DNA from: an uncultured Acidaminococcus sp.
GTDB taxonomy: Bacteria > Bacillota > Negativicutes > Acidaminococcales > Acidaminococcaceae
Direction: 5' to 3'
NCBI GenBank assembly: GCA_902796945.1
Contig: CADBQR010000075.1
Coordinates: forward strand, 1 to 39,189
Length of the DNA: 39,189 nucleotides
Under the pieces are notes generated by a model, which was not told the origin of the DNA, made no database searches, and saw nothing but the letters and a program-made list of their open reading frames with translations. A program made the position numbers and the translations under genes. This document shows positions 31,974-39,180 of this stretch, in pieces (position 1 is the first letter of the stretch; the number at the start of each line of letters is the position of its first letter).

Positions 31974-31989
31974 TGTTGGTAAAACAACA
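31974..31989. promoter_or_regulatory. Candidate Crp/Fnr-type operator centred at -41.5
   Basis: The 16-bp palindrome TGTTGGTAAAACAACA has perfect 5-bp outer arms. Its centre is 41.5 bp upstream of the start point expected from the TATAAT at 32011-32016, the classic class II activator distance. It lies just downstream of the start point expected for the regulator gene, so it could also repress the regulator. Confidence 0.75.
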
Positions 31990-32006
31990 TTTTTACTGAC
32001 GAAAGT

Positions 32007-32035
32007 ATCGTATAATGCAGTCATGAAAAAAGCAA
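32007..32035 (-). promoter_or_regulatory. Promoter of the Crp/Fnr-type regulator gene
   Basis: On the minus strand TTGCTT (32035-32030), 17 bp, TACGAT (32012-32007). The start point is expected near 32000. Confidence 0.5.
32011..32016 (+). promoter_or_regulatory. -10 element of the 4Fe-4S protein gene promoter
   Basis: A perfect TATAAT with a poor -35 (CATTTT at 31988-31993). This is typical of an activator-dependent promoter and fits the palindrome at -41.5. Confidence 0.65.
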
Positions 32036-32073
32036 GAAAGAAACAGGTATTGTTATAAAGGGAGGAATCCAGA

Positions 32074-32820
32074 ATGAAGCGGAAAATTATCCATATTGAC
32101 CGGGAAAAGTGCAATGGCTGCGGTCTCTGCGCGGCTGCCTGCCATGAAGGCGCGATTGGCATGGTGGATGGCAAAGCGAAACTGCTGCGGGATGATTATT
32201 GTGATGGGCTGGGGGACTGCCTGCCCCACTGTCCAACCGGCGCGATTACTTTCGAGGAACGGGAAGCGGCTCCCTATGACCGTTCGGCCGTAGAAGCCCG
32301 TATGAAGGATGCGGGGAAAAAGGCCGCTGCCGGCTGTCCCGGCAGTCAGCCCAGGAAGCTGCATCCCGCCGGTGGCTGCCCGGGAAGCCGGATGCAGGAA
32401 CTGGCACCTTCCCACATGGGGCCTGTTTCCCCGGACGGTCAGCAAAAGGCCAGTGAACTTCGTCAATGGCCCGTGCAGATCAAGCTGGTTCCTGTCAAGG
32501 CCCCCTTTTTCCAGGGTGCCCGGCTGCTGATTGCCGCAGATTGCACGGCCTACGCCTATGCCCGTTTTCATCAGGATTTTATCCGGGACCATATCACGAT
32601 TGTGGGCTGCCCGAAACTGGATGCCGTTGATTACCGTGAAAAACTGACCGCCATCCTGACTGAAAACGAAATCCGGAGTGTTACCGTCGTACGCATGGAA
32701 GTGCCCTGCTGCGGCGGTCTTGAGAACGCAGCCAAAGAAGCCCTGAAGGCTTGTGGAAAGCTGATTCCCTGGCAGGTCGTGACCATTTCCATCGATGGAC
32801 GGATCATCGACCGGACGTAG
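32074..32820 (+). CDS. 4Fe-4S binding protein (ferredoxin-like N-terminus plus Cys-containing C-terminal domain)
   Basis: A 248-residue protein. Residues 1-60 are ferredoxin-like with one complete cluster (C13, C16, C19, C23) and a second, irregular set C43-x5-C49-x3-C53. A central linker (about 85-130) is rich in Pro, Gly and Ser, with a repeated CPGS element. The C-terminal part (about 133-248) contains IAADCTAYAYARFH, GCPKLD and EVPCCGG. This family often accompanies Crp/Fnr-type regulators and hybrid-cluster protein (Hcp) genes in anaerobes, and may deliver electrons or handle cluster stress; its biochemical role is unproven. No Hcp gene is seen here. GGGAGG ribosome site. The promoter looks dependent on the divergent regulator. 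Confidence 0.85.
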   Translation: MKRKIIHIDREKCNGCGLCAAACHEGAIGMVDGKAKLLRDDYCDGLGDCLPHCPTGAITFEEREAAPYDRSAVEARMKDAGKKAAAGCPGSQPRKLHPAGGCPGSRMQELAPSHMGPVSPDGQQKASELRQWPVQIKLVPVKAPFFQGARLLIAADCTAYAYARFHQDFIRDHITIVGCPKLDAVDYREKLTAILTENEIRSVTVVRMEVPCCGGLENAAKEALKACGKLIPWQVVTISIDGRIIDRT

Positions 32821-32843
32821 GAACGTCCCTGAAATCTTCCTTT

Positions 32844-32868
32844 AAAGTGTAACAGGTGTTACGCTTTT
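32844..32868 (+). terminator. Probable weak terminator of the 4Fe-4S protein gene
   Basis: A 10-bp stem AAAGTGTAAC/GTTACGCTTT with one G:T wobble, loop AGGT and a short TTTT. Confidence 0.6.
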
Positions 32869-32900
32869 GGGGGAGTTTCCCGAACAATGATCCTTTGTGA

Positions 32901-32929
32901 TTGACGGAATCAGGCAGACATGCTAAAAT
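32901..32929 (+). promoter_or_regulatory. Promoter of the T-box-metA operon
   Basis: TTGACG (32901-32906), exactly 17 bp, TAAAAT (32924-32929). The start point is expected near 32936, at the beginning of the T-box leader. Confidence 0.75.
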
Positions 32930-32935
32930 TTTTCC

Positions 32936-33205
32936 AATTTCACAGACAAAGGCAATGAAAAGAAGAGTACTTCCGGCGTTCAGCCGCAGAGAGTTCCCGG
33001 CTGGTGAAAAGGGAATGCGGACAAAGGAAGGAAGATGGTCTTGGAGCCTGCCGGCTGAACTGGGAGTAGGCCGCACGGGTGTGCCCGTTATCGCACTGGA
33101 GTATCCGGCTTCGGCCGCGTACTTGAGAGGCCTTGTATTGCACAAGGTAAAGCCGGGTGGTACCACGATGCTTTCGTCCCTGCAGGGGCGAAGGCATTTT
33201 TTTTT
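32936..33205 (+). promoter_or_regulatory. T-box leader (methionine specifier) upstream of metA
   Basis: The leader has the order of a T-box: stem I with an AGAGTAC element (about 32964-32970), a specifier-loop candidate codon ATG at 33035-33037, and the conserved T-box sequence GGGTGGTACCACG (33155-33167) that pairs with the uncharged tRNA NCCA end. A terminator then follows (33169-33181 with 33184-33196, two G:T wobbles, nine T residues). Uncharged tRNA-Met would stabilise the antiterminator and allow transcription of metA. The ATG specifier agrees with the gene downstream. The specifier position was placed by eye relative to the AGTA element. Confidence 0.92.
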
Positions 33206-33224
33206 ATGAAAGGAGATCATACCT

Positions 33225-34148
33225 ATGCCGATTAAAATTGACGGTGGGCTTTCCGCCAAAAACCATTTATTGGAAGAAGGCATCGTTACCATTGATTCCA
33301 ACCGTGCCCTGACCCAGGACATCCGTCCCCTGAAGATCCTGATCCTGAACCTTATGCCCTTGAAGAAACCGACGGAACTTCAGCTCCTGCGACTGCTGGG
33401 CAATTCCCCGATCCAGATCGAGGTCGATTTCTGCCGTCCCGTATCCCGTGTCAGTTCCCATACCGATAATTCCTATCTGGACCGGGTCTATCTGGAATAT
33501 GATGATATCAAGGACCGCTACTATGATGGATTCATCATTACCGGCGCGCCTGTGGAGAAAATGGAATTTGAAGAGGTCGAATACTGGCCGGAACTGGTCC
33601 GCTATTTTGAATGGGCCAGGGACCATGTCTTTTCCGTCCTTCACTATTGCTGGGGCGCCCAGGCCGGGTTATACTATTACTACAATGTTCCGAAGATCCT
33701 GCTGACAAAGAAGCTGTACGGCATCTACCCATACGGCCTGACCGTCAAATACCATCCCCTGCTGCGTGGCTTCGATGATCGCTATTTTATTCCCCAGTCC
33801 CGCTACACCTGTGTGGATGACCATGTCATTGATGGCAATCCGGCGCTTCAGGTCCTGAGCCGCAGTGCCGAAAACGGGATCAATATCTGTGCCAGCCATG
33901 ACCTGCGCCATATATTTGTAATGGGTCATTTTGAATATGACCGAAATTCCTTACAGGATGAGTTTGTCCGCGATAAAAAGAAAGGTCTGGAACCGGAACA
34001 GCCCAAGTATTATTATCCTGATAACGACAGCAGTGAACAGCCTTGTTTCAAATGGTGCAGCTATGCCCATCTGTTCTATACGAACTGGGTCAACATGGTT
34101 TATCAGGAAACACCGTATGATCTGCTGAAACTGACCAAAAAGGAGTAG
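33225..34148 (+). CDS. metA: Homoserine O-acyltransferase MetA (probably acetyl-CoA specific)
   Basis: A 307-residue enzyme that acylates L-homoserine in the first committed step of methionine synthesis. The catalytic cysteine is C142 (HYCWGAQAG), and H235 and E237 (MGHFEYD) complete the site. The acyl-donor-determining position 111 is Glu (GAPVE). In MetA proteins Glu here goes with acetyl-CoA and Gly with succinyl-CoA, so O-acetylhomoserine is the predicted product even though homologues are often named succinyltransferase. AAGGAG ribosome site 9 nt upstream. It is controlled by a Met T-box and followed 7 bp later by tadA, so the two are co-transcribed. Confidence 0.95.
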   Translation: MPIKIDGGLSAKNHLLEEGIVTIDSNRALTQDIRPLKILILNLMPLKKPTELQLLRLLGNSPIQIEVDFCRPVSRVSSHTDNSYLDRVYLEYDDIKDRYYDGFIITGAPVEKMEFEEVEYWPELVRYFEWARDHVFSVLHYCWGAQAGLYYYYNVPKILLTKKLYGIYPYGLTVKYHPLLRGFDDRYFIPQSRYTCVDDHVIDGNPALQVLSRSAENGINICASHDLRHIFVMGHFEYDRNSLQDEFVRDKKKGLEPEQPKYYYPDNDSSEQPCFKWCSYAHLFYTNWVNMVYQETPYDLLKLTKKE

Positions 34149-34155
34149 GAATACC

Positions 34156-34623
34156 ATGTCTCAGGTCCTGTCATCACCGGAAGACCGTCATTATATGGAA
34201 ATCGCCCTTCAGGAAGCCCGTCGGGCAGCCCAGGAAGGCGAAATTCCCGTAGGGGCCGTTCTTGTGCATGACGGGAAAATCATCGCGCAGGACCATAACC
34301 GGCGGGAACAGTTGCAGGATGCTACCGCCCATGCGGAGATCCTGGTGATCCGTCATTCCTGTGAAGTGCTGAAACGCTGGCGGCTTTCCGATACCACACT
34401 CTATGTGACCCTGGAACCCTGTCCCATGTGTGCCGGTGCTATCTGGAATGCCCGGATCGGGCGGGTGGTCTTTGGTGCCGGCGACAGTGCTGCCGGTGCC
34501 TGCGGAAGCCTGTTCCAGATTCCGGCCCACCCGGCACTGCATCAGCCAATTGAGCTGACGGCCGGTGTGGAAGAGGCGACCTGCAAAAAAATCTTGCAAG
34601 AATTTTTGAAAGCGCGCCGCTAA
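34156..34623 (+). CDS. tadA: tRNA-specific adenosine deaminase TadA
   Basis: A 155-residue zinc deaminase. The zinc and proton-shuttle residues are H59-A-E61 (TAHAE) and C89-x-x-C92 (EPCPMCAGA), the canonical cytidine/deoxycytidylate deaminase fold signature, with a TadA-type NRREQLQDATAHAE context. It converts adenosine 34 to inosine in tRNA-Arg(ACG), an essential wobble modification. Its 3' end contains the promoter of the following tRNA-Ser gene. It shares the metA transcript, so its expression may partly follow methionine supply through the T-box, unless an internal promoter exists; none was seen. Confidence 0.94.
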   Translation: MSQVLSSPEDRHYMEIALQEARRAAQEGEIPVGAVLVHDGKIIAQDHNRREQLQDATAHAEILVIRHSCEVLKRWRLSDTTLYVTLEPCPMCAGAIWNARIGRVVFGAGDSAAGACGSLFQIPAHPALHQPIELTAGVEEATCKKILQEFLKARR

Positions 34624-34634
34624 TATGGTATAAT
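34606..34634 (+). promoter_or_regulatory. Promoter of tRNA-Ser
   Basis: TTGAAA (34606-34611), 17 bp, TATAAT (34629-34634), overlapping the end of tadA. The start point of about 34641 is only six bases before the mature tRNA. Confidence 0.8.
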
Positions 34635-34646
34635 CACCTGATATGC

Positions 34647-34734
34647 GGATGGGTGTCCGAGTGGTCGAAGGTGCTTGACTCGAAATCAAGTATACCGAAA
34701 GGTATCGTGGGTTCGAATCCCACCCCATCCGCCA
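34647..34734 (+). tRNA. tRNA-Ser (anticodon CGA)
   Basis: An 88-nt class II tRNA with encoded CCA. The acceptor stem GGATGGG pairs with CCCATCC, with discriminator G. The anticodon stem CTTGA/TCAAG closes the loop CTCGAAA, anticodon CGA, reading UCG. A long variable arm (TATACC-GAAA-GGTAT type) and T-arm GTGGG-TTCGAAT-CCCAC are present, as expected for serine tRNA. Confidence 0.97.
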
Positions 34735-34767
34735 ATTTTATATTCCTTAACAGGCAACAATCAGTCA

Positions 34768-34816
34768 AACGGTCTTAAGGCTGCTTCCAGGCAGGGCTCA
34801 GGACCGTTGTTTTTTA
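34768..34816 (+). terminator. Terminator of tRNA-Ser
   Basis: Outer arms AACGGTC/GACCGTT (34768-34774 and 34802-34808), an inner CTGC/GCAG pair, and a run of T residues (34810-34816). Confidence 0.8.
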
Positions 34817-34922
34817 TTGGAAGAAAGCAATTTCCTGCTGAGGGTCCACCGGGAAAACGGGAACCCCCTGCCGGCAATCCCGGCCCTCACGATTGGTGCC
34901 GGTGCTGCTGCTTTAAAATCCC

Positions 34923-34951
34923 TTGCACGATTTGAAAGACAGTGATACTCT
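34923..34951 (+). promoter_or_regulatory. Candidate promoter of alr
   Basis: TTGCAC (34923-34928), 17 bp, TACTCT (34946-34951), leaving a 5' untranslated region of about 120 nt before the alr start. Confidence 0.5.
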
Positions 34952-35077
34952 ATAAATCGTCAATTGGCGTTTTCTTTCCTCTATAGGGAATCCGGCAGGA
35001 TTGCTTACCAAGAGGCTGTCATCGAATCGACAGGATGGGAAATGCCATTCAAATCCATTCAGGGAGTGGGGCTGTTT

Positions 35078-36223
35078 ATGAGAGCAAGAAATGTCTGGGC
35101 TGAAGTGGACCTGTCTGCAATTGCCCATAATGTGCAGGTAACGCGGAAAGTATTGAAGCCGGGAACCAAGATCTGTGCCGTCGTCAAGGCAGATGCCTAC
35201 GGTCATGGCGCGGTTCCTGTAGCAACAGCCGCCCTGGCGGCCGGGGTAAACTATCTTGCCGTTTCCATGACGCAGGAAGCCATCGAATTGCGGGAAGCGG
35301 GAATCATGGCTCCGATCCTGATCCTGGGGACCATGACGGAAGAACATGAAAAGGCCCTGGTCGATTACAATATTACGCAAACGGTCTATGACCTGTCCGT
35401 CGCGCAGGAACTGTCGGCAGCGGCACTGCAGGAAAATAAGATTGCCAAGGTCCATCTGGCTGTCGATACAGGAATGAACCGCATTGGCTGCCGGCCCGAG
35501 GAAGCGGCTGATCTGGCGGAAGCCATCAGCAAGCTGCCCCATGTGGAACTGGAAGGGATGTTTTCCCATTTTGCCAGTGCCGATGAAGCGGATAAGGAAT
35601 TTGCCAACCGGCAGTACCAGAAATTCATGCAGGCCCTGAATGCCATCAAGGAACGGGGAATCCATATTCCCCTGGTCCATATCGACAACAGCGCCGGCAT
35701 TACGGAGATGCCCGGTACGGAATGTGATATGGTGCGCCAGGGGATTACCCTTTACGGGCTGTGGCCTTCCGGTGATGTGCTGCGCAGCCTGGATATCCGC
35801 CCGGCCCTGAGCCTGAAGGCGGAAGTGGTCTTTGTGAAAGATGTACCGGCCGGTGAAAAGATCGGGTATGGCTGCACGTATGAAACAAAGAAACCGATGA
35901 AGATTGCCACGCTGCCCCTGGGATATGCCGATGGTTTTTCCCGGGCCCTCTCCAATAAGGGTTATATCACGATCCGCGGCTATAAGGCACCCATTGTCGG
36001 GCGCATCTGCATGGACCAGTTCATGGTGGATGTGAGCAATGTGCCGGATGCCCACCGAGGGGACGAAGCTATTATTTTTGGCCCCGGCGGTGTATCCCTG
36101 GAACAGATGGCCAAATGGGTCAATACCATTCCCTATGAATTGATGTGCCTGCTGAGCACCCGCGTTCCCAGGAAATACACCTATCAATATACCATCAAGC
36201 ATTACGTCAATAACCGGTTTTAA
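35078..36223 (+). CDS. alr: Alanine racemase
   Basis: A 381-residue PLP enzyme that interconverts L- and D-alanine for peptidoglycan synthesis. The PLP lysine is K37 in VVKADAYGHG, the catalytic tyrosine is Y264 in KIGYGCTY, and the MDQFMVD motif near the C-terminus is family-typical. The N-terminal TIM-barrel and C-terminal beta-domain are complete. An open frame extends upstream to 34964, but the start at 35078 matches the family N-terminus (ARNVWAEVDLSAI) and has GTGGGG at suitable spacing. Followed 27 bp later by the GlcD-type oxidase gene, so the two may share a transcript. Confidence 0.95.
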   Translation: MRARNVWAEVDLSAIAHNVQVTRKVLKPGTKICAVVKADAYGHGAVPVATAALAAGVNYLAVSMTQEAIELREAGIMAPILILGTMTEEHEKALVDYNITQTVYDLSVAQELSAAALQENKIAKVHLAVDTGMNRIGCRPEEAADLAEAISKLPHVELEGMFSHFASADEADKEFANRQYQKFMQALNAIKERGIHIPLVHIDNSAGITEMPGTECDMVRQGITLYGLWPSGDVLRSLDIRPALSLKAEVVFVKDVPAGEKIGYGCTYETKKPMKIATLPLGYADGFSRALSNKGYITIRGYKAPIVGRICMDQFMVDVSNVPDAHRGDEAIIFGPGGVSLEQMAKWVNTIPYELMCLLSTRVPRKYTYQYTIKHYVNNRF

Positions 36224-36250
36224 TCCATTGCAGGAAGGAAGTATGGAAGT

Positions 36251-37651
36251 ATGGAAAAGTATAATCCCCTGACTCCGGAAGTCATTGCAGAATTGAAGCG
36301 GATTGTAGGAGAGAAACATGTCATCACCGATCCAGATGGTCTTGATACGTACAAAACGGACCAGGAAACGGATCCCCATCTGTTCCACACGCCGGAAGCG
36401 GTAGTCGCGCCGGATTCGACAGCGCAGGTGGCCGCCATCATGAAGCTGGCCAACCAGTATGGTTTTGCCGTAACGCCCCGCAGTGGCGGGACCAGCGTTT
36501 CCGACGGAGCCATTGCCGTTTACGGCGGCGTGGTCATGCTGATGGAGCGGATGAACAAGATCGAGAAAATCGATCCGGACGGAATGTACATGGTGGTGCA
36601 GGCCGGTGTGCGGACCCTTGATGTCCAGCAGGCAGCCCGTAAGGAGGGCATGTTCTATGCCGGTGATCCCTGCAGCGCGGACAGCTGCCTGATCGGCGGC
36701 AACCTGGCCACGAACGCCGGCGGGGACAAGGCGGTCCGTTACGGAACCACGCGCAACCAGGTCCATGCCATTGAAGTGGTGCTTCCTACGGGTGAAATTG
36801 CCAATCTGGGAGCCCGGACCAAGAAAAATACAACCGGCTACTGCCTTGACCAGCTCGTCCTGGGCAGTGAAGGGACCCTGGGCATCATTACCCGGGCCAC
36901 CTTGAAGCTGCTGCCCATTGCTCCCTATAAATCGGACGTCCTCCTGATCTTTACGGATCCCCGGAAAGCAACGAGCATTGTGCCGGTCCTTCTCAAGGCC
37001 GGCCTCAATCCGACCAGTGTTGAGTTTATGGACAATGGGTTCGTCCGCGCTTCCAGTGATTATTCCAAGATCCGTCTGAACCACTATGAAGATGGCGCCT
37101 ATGTGATCCTGACCCTGGAAACCTATGATGAGGATGAAATGGACCGGAAACTGGTGCAGGTCGATGAACTGGCACGGCAGAACGGTGCCGTGGAAGTGTC
37201 CATGGCCGATGACCGGGTATGGACCATCCGCAAAAACTGCCTGGAAGGAACCCGGATCCTGAGCCGCGTCAGCACGTCTGACGATTTTGTGGTGCCCCTG
37301 GACCAGATTGCCGATACCATTATGGATCTCTCCACGATGGCCCAGGCATATCCGTTCCGTATCTTTACGCTGGCTCATGCCGGGGACGGAAACCTTCACT
37401 TCAATATCCTGAAAGGGGACCTTTCCGATGAGGAATGGGAAAATGCCCTGAATTCCTTCCATGCCAAAGCCTATGCCTATGTGTACGGCCACGGCGGCCT
37501 GCTCAGTGGTGAGCATGGCATCGGCGCCAAAAAGATCCATCAGCTGAAAACCCTGACCGATCCGGGCCAGATGCTGATGATGACGACGATTAAAAAAGCA
37601 CTGGATCCGCTGGATGTACTGAATCCGGGCAAGGTCATCGAAAAATACTGA
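36251..37651 (+). CDS. FAD-binding oxidase of the GlcD / D-2-hydroxyacid dehydrogenase family
   Basis: A 466-residue vanillyl-alcohol-oxidase-fold flavoprotein. The N-terminal FAD domain holds TPRSGGTSVSDGAI (about 76-89), DPCSADSCLIGGNLATNAGGDKAVRYGTTRNQV and GSEGTLGIITRATL. The C-terminal substrate domain includes HAGDGNLHFNIL and the ending GLLSGEHGIGAKK through LDPLDVLNPGKV. This matches GlcD-type subunits and D-lactate/D-2-hydroxyglutarate dehydrogenases, which oxidise 2-hydroxyacids to 2-oxoacids. No GlcE/GlcF or EtfAB partner is encoded nearby, so the electron acceptor is unclear. The downstream lrgA/lrgB-like pair suggests a hydroxyacid theme. Purine-rich GGAAGGAAG ribosome region. 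Confidence 0.9.
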   Translation: MEKYNPLTPEVIAELKRIVGEKHVITDPDGLDTYKTDQETDPHLFHTPEAVVAPDSTAQVAAIMKLANQYGFAVTPRSGGTSVSDGAIAVYGGVVMLMERMNKIEKIDPDGMYMVVQAGVRTLDVQQAARKEGMFYAGDPCSADSCLIGGNLATNAGGDKAVRYGTTRNQVHAIEVVLPTGEIANLGARTKKNTTGYCLDQLVLGSEGTLGIITRATLKLLPIAPYKSDVLLIFTDPRKATSIVPVLLKAGLNPTSVEFMDNGFVRASSDYSKIRLNHYEDGAYVILTLETYDEDEMDRKLVQVDELARQNGAVEVSMADDRVWTIRKNCLEGTRILSRVSTSDDFVVPLDQIADTIMDLSTMAQAYPFRIFTLAHAGDGNLHFNILKGDLSDEEWENALNSFHAKAYAYVYGHGGLLSGEHGIGAKKIHQLKTLTDPGQMLMMTTIKKALDPLDVLNPGKVIEKY

Positions 37652-37682
37652 TGTCTTTGCATTGAACATTTGTGATGTTTCA

Positions 37683-37747
37683 AGACCCTTCCGCTTCCCT
37701 GGGAAGCACTGATTCCATCGGCACTTTCCTCGAAAACAGAAGGGTCT
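37683..37747 (+). other. Structured intergenic RNA between the GlcD-type gene and lrgA
   Basis: AGACCCTTC (37683-37691) and GAAGGGTCT (37739-37747) form a perfect 9-bp outer stem enclosing an inner hairpin GCTTCCC/GGGAAGC (37693-37707). TCTATC rather than a T-run follows. It could be a terminator for the oxidase gene or a leader structure for lrgAB. Confidence 0.5.
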
Positions 37748-37819
37748 ATCTATATGCTGGCCCCATCCAGGGCAAAACGGTCGTAGTAAAGAAACCAATC
37801 TTAACAACAGGGGGATAGT

Positions 37820-38170
37820 ATGGATATCATCAAGGAACTGGCGCTGATTTTCAGTGTCTGTCTGGCTGGTACAGGAGTGGCGGCGTTACTGCCCTTCCGC
37901 GTACCCTATAGTGTCATCGGACTGGTGATCCTTACGGCACTGCTGTTCAAACGGGCCATTCGTCCGGAACAGATTGACCGTACCGGAAATTTTTTCATTC
38001 GCAACATGGGAATCTTTTTCGTGCCCGCTGTAGTCGGTACCATGGAGTATGTAGAAACCCTGAAAACCTATCTGATCCCGTTTCTGGCGATTGCACTCCT
38101 GACGACGCCGCTGGTATATCTGATTACAGGGTGGGCCGTTCAATTATGCCTTTCCCTGAGAAGGCGCTGA
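37820..38170 (+). CDS. lrgA: LrgA/CidA-family membrane protein
   Basis: A 116-residue protein with four hydrophobic segments matching LrgA/CidA: the N-terminal LIFSVCLAGTGVAALLPFRVPYSVIGLVIL, the RNMGIFFVPAVVGTMEY motif, and a C-terminal helix before basic residues. LrgA was first described as a holin-like modulator of murein hydrolases. More recent work links Lrg/Cid-type pairs to export or import of pyruvate and small hydroxyacids. It has a GGGGG ribosome site and is followed 84 bp later by its partner lrgB. Confidence 0.9.
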   Translation: MDIIKELALIFSVCLAGTGVAALLPFRVPYSVIGLVILTALLFKRAIRPEQIDRTGNFFIRNMGIFFVPAVVGTMEYVETLKTYLIPFLAIALLTTPLVYLITGWAVQLCLSLRRR

Positions 38171-38254
38171 AGCACCGGACACACCTTGTCCGTCCATTTT
38201 TCCTGCCCGCGGTATCAGCCTGATCCGCAATCCTGTCGCTAAAAGGAGTCAATC

Positions 38255-38938
38255 ATGAGTGAGATGTTTTTCCGTTCGCCCTTTTTCGGGCTGGCTTTGA
38301 TTATGGTCTGCTGGATCCTGGCAGTAAAGCTCCAGAAAAAGACCGGCTGGTTGATTTGCAATCCCGTCCTCGTATCGTCCCTGATCATAGTCCTGTTTCT
38401 CGGGATCTTTAAGATTCCCCATTCGTATTTCAATATTGGCGGCTCCTTCATTACCATGCTGCTGGGACCGGCAACGGCCGTGCTGGCTCTGAATATTTAC
38501 CAGCAGAGGAATGTATTGAAAGAAAATTTCCTGCCCGTGGTCGTTGGCTGCACGGCGGGAAGCCTGGGGAGCATCCTGGCTATTTTCCTGCTGTGCCGGT
38601 TTTTCGGGACCAGTCCGGAATTCTCCAGTTCCATGCTGCCCAAAAGCGTGACGACAGCCATCGCCCTGGGCATTTCCGAAAGCGGCGGCGGCATCCCCGG
38701 GATTACGGCAGCGGCGGTCGTCATTACCGGCATTGAAGGTGCTGTGCTGGCTCCTTTTCTGGCAAGGCTTTTCCATATTACGGATCCCGTCGCTGAAGGA
38801 GTAGCCATTGGTGCCTGCAGTCATGCCGTCGGAACCAGCAAGGCCCTGGAAATCGGTACTGTCCAGGGAGCCATGAGTTCCATTTCACTGTGCCTGTGTG
38901 GAATCATTACGACTGTCCTGGCACTTCTGTTTATGTAA
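38255..38938 (+). CDS. lrgB: LrgB-family membrane protein
   Basis: A 227-residue membrane protein with the LrgB hallmarks LGPATAVLALNIYQQ, MLPKSVTTAIALGISESGGG, VVITGIEGAVLAPFL and GACSHAVGTSKALEIG. LrgB acts with LrgA. The plant chloroplast homologue PLGG1, a fused LrgA-LrgB, transports glycolate and glycerate, and Bacillus PftAB takes up pyruvate. The neighbouring GlcD-type oxidase makes a 2-hydroxyacid substrate plausible here; that is inference. AAAGGAG ribosome site. A strong bidirectional terminator follows. Confidence 0.92.
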   Translation: MSEMFFRSPFFGLALIMVCWILAVKLQKKTGWLICNPVLVSSLIIVLFLGIFKIPHSYFNIGGSFITMLLGPATAVLALNIYQQRNVLKENFLPVVVGCTAGSLGSILAIFLLCRFFGTSPEFSSSMLPKSVTTAIALGISESGGGIPGITAAAVVITGIEGAVLAPFLARLFHITDPVAEGVAIGACSHAVGTSKALEIGTVQGAMSSISLCLCGIITTVLALLFM

Positions 38939-38948
38939 CGGGAAAAAT

Positions 38949-38997
38949 AAAAGACCTGACGCCATGATGCGTGTCTGATCATGGCGTCAGGTCTTTT
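38949..38997. terminator. Bidirectional rho-independent terminator
   Basis: A perfect 20-bp stem (38949-38968 with 38978-38997), 9-nt loop, flanked by A-rich and T-rich sequence. It ends both lrgB and the convergent SRP RNA. Confidence 0.93.
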
Positions 38998-39008
38998 CCT
39001 TGTTTTCT

Positions 39009-39131
39009 CGATGGGCGGCAGGAACAGGCAGCCCCGCGGCACATGGAGCGATCTGCTTATTGCTGCTTCCTTCCGGACCTGACAAGGTTCACAGGACTTC
39101 ATTGCGCAGGACCTGCCCCTGCCGTCCATCG
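39009..39131 (-). ncRNA. ffs: Signal recognition particle RNA (4.5S-like)
   Basis: The minus strand contains the universally conserved Ffh-binding domain of SRP RNA, GTCAGGTCCGGAAGGAAGCAG, read from about 39083 to 39063 with its GGAA tetraloop and symmetric loop. The long rod-like pairing closes between 39131 and 39009, where CGATGG...CGGCAGG pairs with CCTGCCG...CCATCG. A length near 120 nt fits a small bacterial SRP RNA without an Alu domain. It pairs with Ffh to target membrane and secreted proteins. The exact ends are estimated from the pairing. Confidence 0.94.
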
Positions 39132-39156
39132 AAAAAACAAAGCGTGCCTTGAAATT

Positions 39157-39180
39157 AAAACAAAAGCCGCTGGACGCGGC
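39157..39180 (-). terminator. Terminator of a minus-strand gene lying beyond the window
   Basis: GCCGC/GCGGC arms (39166-39170 and 39176-39180) are followed on the minus strand by TTTTGTTTT. It would end a transcript entering from the right of the window, upstream of the SRP RNA gene. Confidence 0.65.

Noticed and set aside
32074-32820. Calling the 4Fe-4S protein a simple ferredoxin or an Hcp subunit
   Set aside because: It is four times longer than a ferredoxin, the second cluster is irregular, and no hcp gene is in the window.
34913-37807. Very long minus-strand open frame (964 codons) opposite alr and the GlcD-type gene
   Set aside because: A shadow of two well-supported plus-strand genes, caused by codon bias; no motif or ribosome site.
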